Part shown: in pieces, positions 62,167 through 64,000 of the stretch
Layout of the letters: each line of letters opens with the position of its first letter
Numbering within the stretch: the first letter of the stretch is position 1
The notes under the pieces: generated by a model
The model's database searches: none
What the model was told of the DNA's origin: nothing
The model's input: only the letters and a program-made list of their open reading frames with translations
Source: Rikenellaceae bacterium
GTDB lineage: Bacteria; Bacteroidota; Bacteroidia; Bacteroidales; Rikenellaceae
DNA length: 64,000 nt
Direction of reading: 5' to 3'
NCBI GenBank assembly: GCA_015059715.1
Contig: SUZV01000012.1
Span: 1-64,000, forward strand
Translations under genes and position numbers: made by a program

Positions 62167-64000
62167 CTATTCACCCTTCTTAGCACGGCGCGAGTGCCAT
62201 ATGAAGTAGGCTATGATTGCCACATACATCACAATACCGAGGTACTCGGCACCCGTACTACCTGCCCAACCCGTAAGCTGAAGGTCGAGGCCTGCGAATG
62301 CCAAGATAGCACTTACAACACCCATAAGAGCACCACCAGCGATGAAGCCCGAGGCGATAAGCGTACCACGATTGTTGTTCGCCTTAGCCTGCTCAGCATC
62401 CTTATGACGGTTTACAGCCCACGACACAAGACCACCAACAACCAATGGTGCATTCAGCTCCATAGGGATAAACATACCGAGCGCGAATGGCAGTGCTGGA
62501 AGTTTAATGAAGGTGAGCAATAGCGCGATGACCGCACCGATGCCATAGAGCAACCATGGTGTTGCACCGCCCGTCATCAGTGGCTTAATTACCGCAGCCA
62601 TAGCGTTAGCCTGAGGTGCTACTAAGGCGTTCTCACCCACAAAGCCGTATGTTTTATTCATGATAATCATCACACCAGCGACGGTAGCTGCCGATACTGC
62701 TGTGCCTACAAACTTCCAAGTCTCCTGCTTGCGTGGCGAGGTGCCGAGCCAGTAGCCAATCTTTAAGTCGGTGATAAAGCCTCCAGCCATAGATAGAGCC
62801 GTACATACGACACCACCGATAACCAAGGCGGCAATCATACCACTCTGGCCCTCAAGGCCTATTGACACAAGCACCAACGACGATAGAATCAAGGTCATAA
62901 GCGTCATACCCGACACTGGGTTTGAGCCGACGATAGCGATAGCGTTAGCTGCTACAGTGGTAAACAAGAAGGCGATGACAAAGACTATGAGCAAAGCGAT
63001 AATCGTCTGGAACCAGTTGTTAAGCACACCAAACTGGAAGAAGAAGAGCGTAGCAACGAGCGTAGCGATGATAACCGTCATAATCACCTTCATCGATATA
63101 TCGCGCTGTGTGCGAGGCTCCTGAACCGAGCTCTTCTTACCACCGAGCTCATTCTTAGCCAACGACAGAGCACTCTTGATGATGCCTGCCTGGCGGATAA
63201 TGCCGATAAGACCTGCCATAGCGATACCGCCGATACCGAGTGGACGGCCCACCTCGCGGAAGATACCCTCGGGAGTGTTAAGCTCAGCAGGGTTGATACC
63301 CATACCTACAAGCGTGTCGCCTATGGTCGCTGGGTCAAACATACCAAGCAGAGGGTTAACCAATGGAATAACGACAAACCACACGAGTGCCGAACCGCCT
63401 GCGATAATAAGGGCATACTTAAGGCCGATGATATATCCAAGACCGAGCACAGCAGCCGAGGTGTTTAGTCCGAGGGTCAGCTTAGCATTGGCAGCCAATG
63501 CCTTACCCCATCCCCACATCTGTGTAGATATTGTCGACACCCAAGCACCGAAGGTCGAGACGATAAAGTCGTAGAGACCACCGATAAGACCCGCGATGAC
63601 CAAAATCTTAGCCTGCGAGCCACCCTTCTCGCCCGACACAAGCACCTCGGTAGTTGCCGTAGCCTCGGGGAATGGATATTTGCCGTGCATCTCCTTGACG
63701 AAGTACTTGCGGAAAGGTATCAATAGGACTATACCGAGGATACCACCCAAGAGCGATGATAGGAATACCTGATAGAACTGGGCATCAAGGCCGAGGATAT
63801 AGAGTGCAGGCAGTGTAAAGATAGCTCCTGCCACGATAACACCCGATGATGCGCCGATAGACTGAATGATGACATTCTGTCCGAGCATATTCTTCTTGCC
63901 ACGAAGCTGACCAAGACCTACAGCGATAATAGCGATAGGGATAGCAGCCTCAAATACCTGACCCACCTTAAGGCCGAGGTATGCTGCGGCAGCCGAGAAG
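62167..64000 (-). CDS. OPT-family oligopeptide transporter, 5' end outside the window
   Basis: The visible ~611 residues form a polytopic membrane protein with at least 12 hydrophobic helices and the OPT signature YPFPEATATTEVL, as well as NPVSGMTLMTLIL. These transporters take up oligopeptides or metal chelates by proton symport. The frame stays open to the right edge at 64000, so the N-terminus is missing. The codon at 63966 is a GTG inside the gene rather than a start. It ends near the pepT region, a plausible functional neighbour for peptide use. Confidence 0.93.
   Translation of the reverse strand, partial: FSAAAAYLGLKVGQVFEAAIPIAIIAVGLGQLRGKKNMLGQNVIIQSIGASSGVIVAGAIFTLPALYILGLDAQFYQVFLSSLLGGILGIVLLIPFRKYFVKEMHGKYPFPEATATTEVLVSGEKGGSQAKILVIAGLIGGLYDFIVSTFGAWVSTISTQMWGWGKALAANAKLTLGLNTSAAVLGLGYIIGLKYALIIAGGSALVWFVVIPLVNPLLGMFDPATIGDTLVGMGINPAELNTPEGIFREVGRPLGIGGIAMAGLIGIIRQAGIIKSALSLAKNELGGKKSSVQEPRTQRDISMKVIMTVIIATLVATLFFFQFGVLNNWFQTIIALLIVFVIAFLFTTVAANAIAIVGSNPVSGMTLMTLILSSLVLVSIGLEGQSGMIAALVIGGVVCTALSMAGGFITDLKIGYWLGTSPRKQETWKFVGTAVSAATVAGVMIIMNKTYGFVGENALVAPQANAMAAVIKPLMTGGATPWLLYGIGAVIALLLTFIKLPALPFALGMFIPMELNAPLVVGGLVSWAVNRHKDAEQAKANNNRGTLIASGFIAGGALMGVVSAILAFAGLDLQLTGWAGSTGAEYLGIVMYVAIIAYFIWHSRRAKKGE

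Overview
The window looks like a chromosome segment of a Bacteroidales bacterium. An Alistipes/Rikenellaceae-like genome is my best guess, but I cannot confirm it without a search. The reasons are Bacteroidetes-type promoters (TTTG, then 19-20 nt, then TAnnTTTG) seen repeatedly, many lipoproteins of the fimbrillin, DUF3575, DUF5119 and DUF4988 kinds, type B L31, glutamine-dependent NAD synthase and LpxK. MqnA implies a futalosine-type menaquinone route.

Layout. 1-146: two 30-bp direct repeats, possibly an old insertion-sequence end. 147-6706: a complete type II-C CRISPR-Cas locus. It has 22 identical 36-nt repeats with 21 spacers, a leader, cas2, cas1 and cas9 on the minus strand, and a tracrRNA gene on the plus strand just upstream of cas9. 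7.1-10.1 kb: a PLD-type nuclease-like gene and a DUF3575/DUF5119 envelope pair. 10.5-18 kb: fabD, a GNAT acetyltransferase, a ROK protein, a TPR/HTH membrane regulator with a small lipoprotein, corA and mqnA. 18.1-24 kb: a fimbrillin operon. It includes a 1205-residue fusion of fimbrillin, leucine-rich repeats, BACON and an M64-like peptidase, and starts with a 54-residue small ORF. 24.4-40.7 kb: housekeeping genes (rpmE2, ribF-like, rex, LysM protein, exonuclease, dnaN, nucleoside phosphorylase, glmM, M20 dipeptidase, DUF3127, radical SAM, ddl, murF, hydrolase, a lumazine-synthase-like protein, a TPR protein).

40.7-48.6 kb is the most unusual part. Three cassettes are laid out the same way: a ~50-residue small ORF, exactly 14 nt, a fimbrillin-like lipoprotein with nearly the same signal peptide but a different body, then a GC-rich terminator. 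Four copies of an 8-bp tandem-repeat element with a conserved ~27-bp core lie between them, and two of these copies bracket a four-helix-bundle (S23/Avd-like) gene. The island sits between TPR/ribH-like and recF/DUF721, which I recall as near neighbours in other Bacteroidales, so it looks inserted.

48.6-64 kb: recF, DUF721, a DUF4988 lipoprotein, ssb, lpxK, an M23 peptidase, a flavin-binding protein, ispD, a DUF4923-like protein, nadE, pepT and an OPT transporter running off the right edge. Two families of dispersed intergenic structures recur throughout: terminator hairpins built on GGGxxGACTAA, and a REP-like element found at gene 3' ends whose stem shows compensatory changes.
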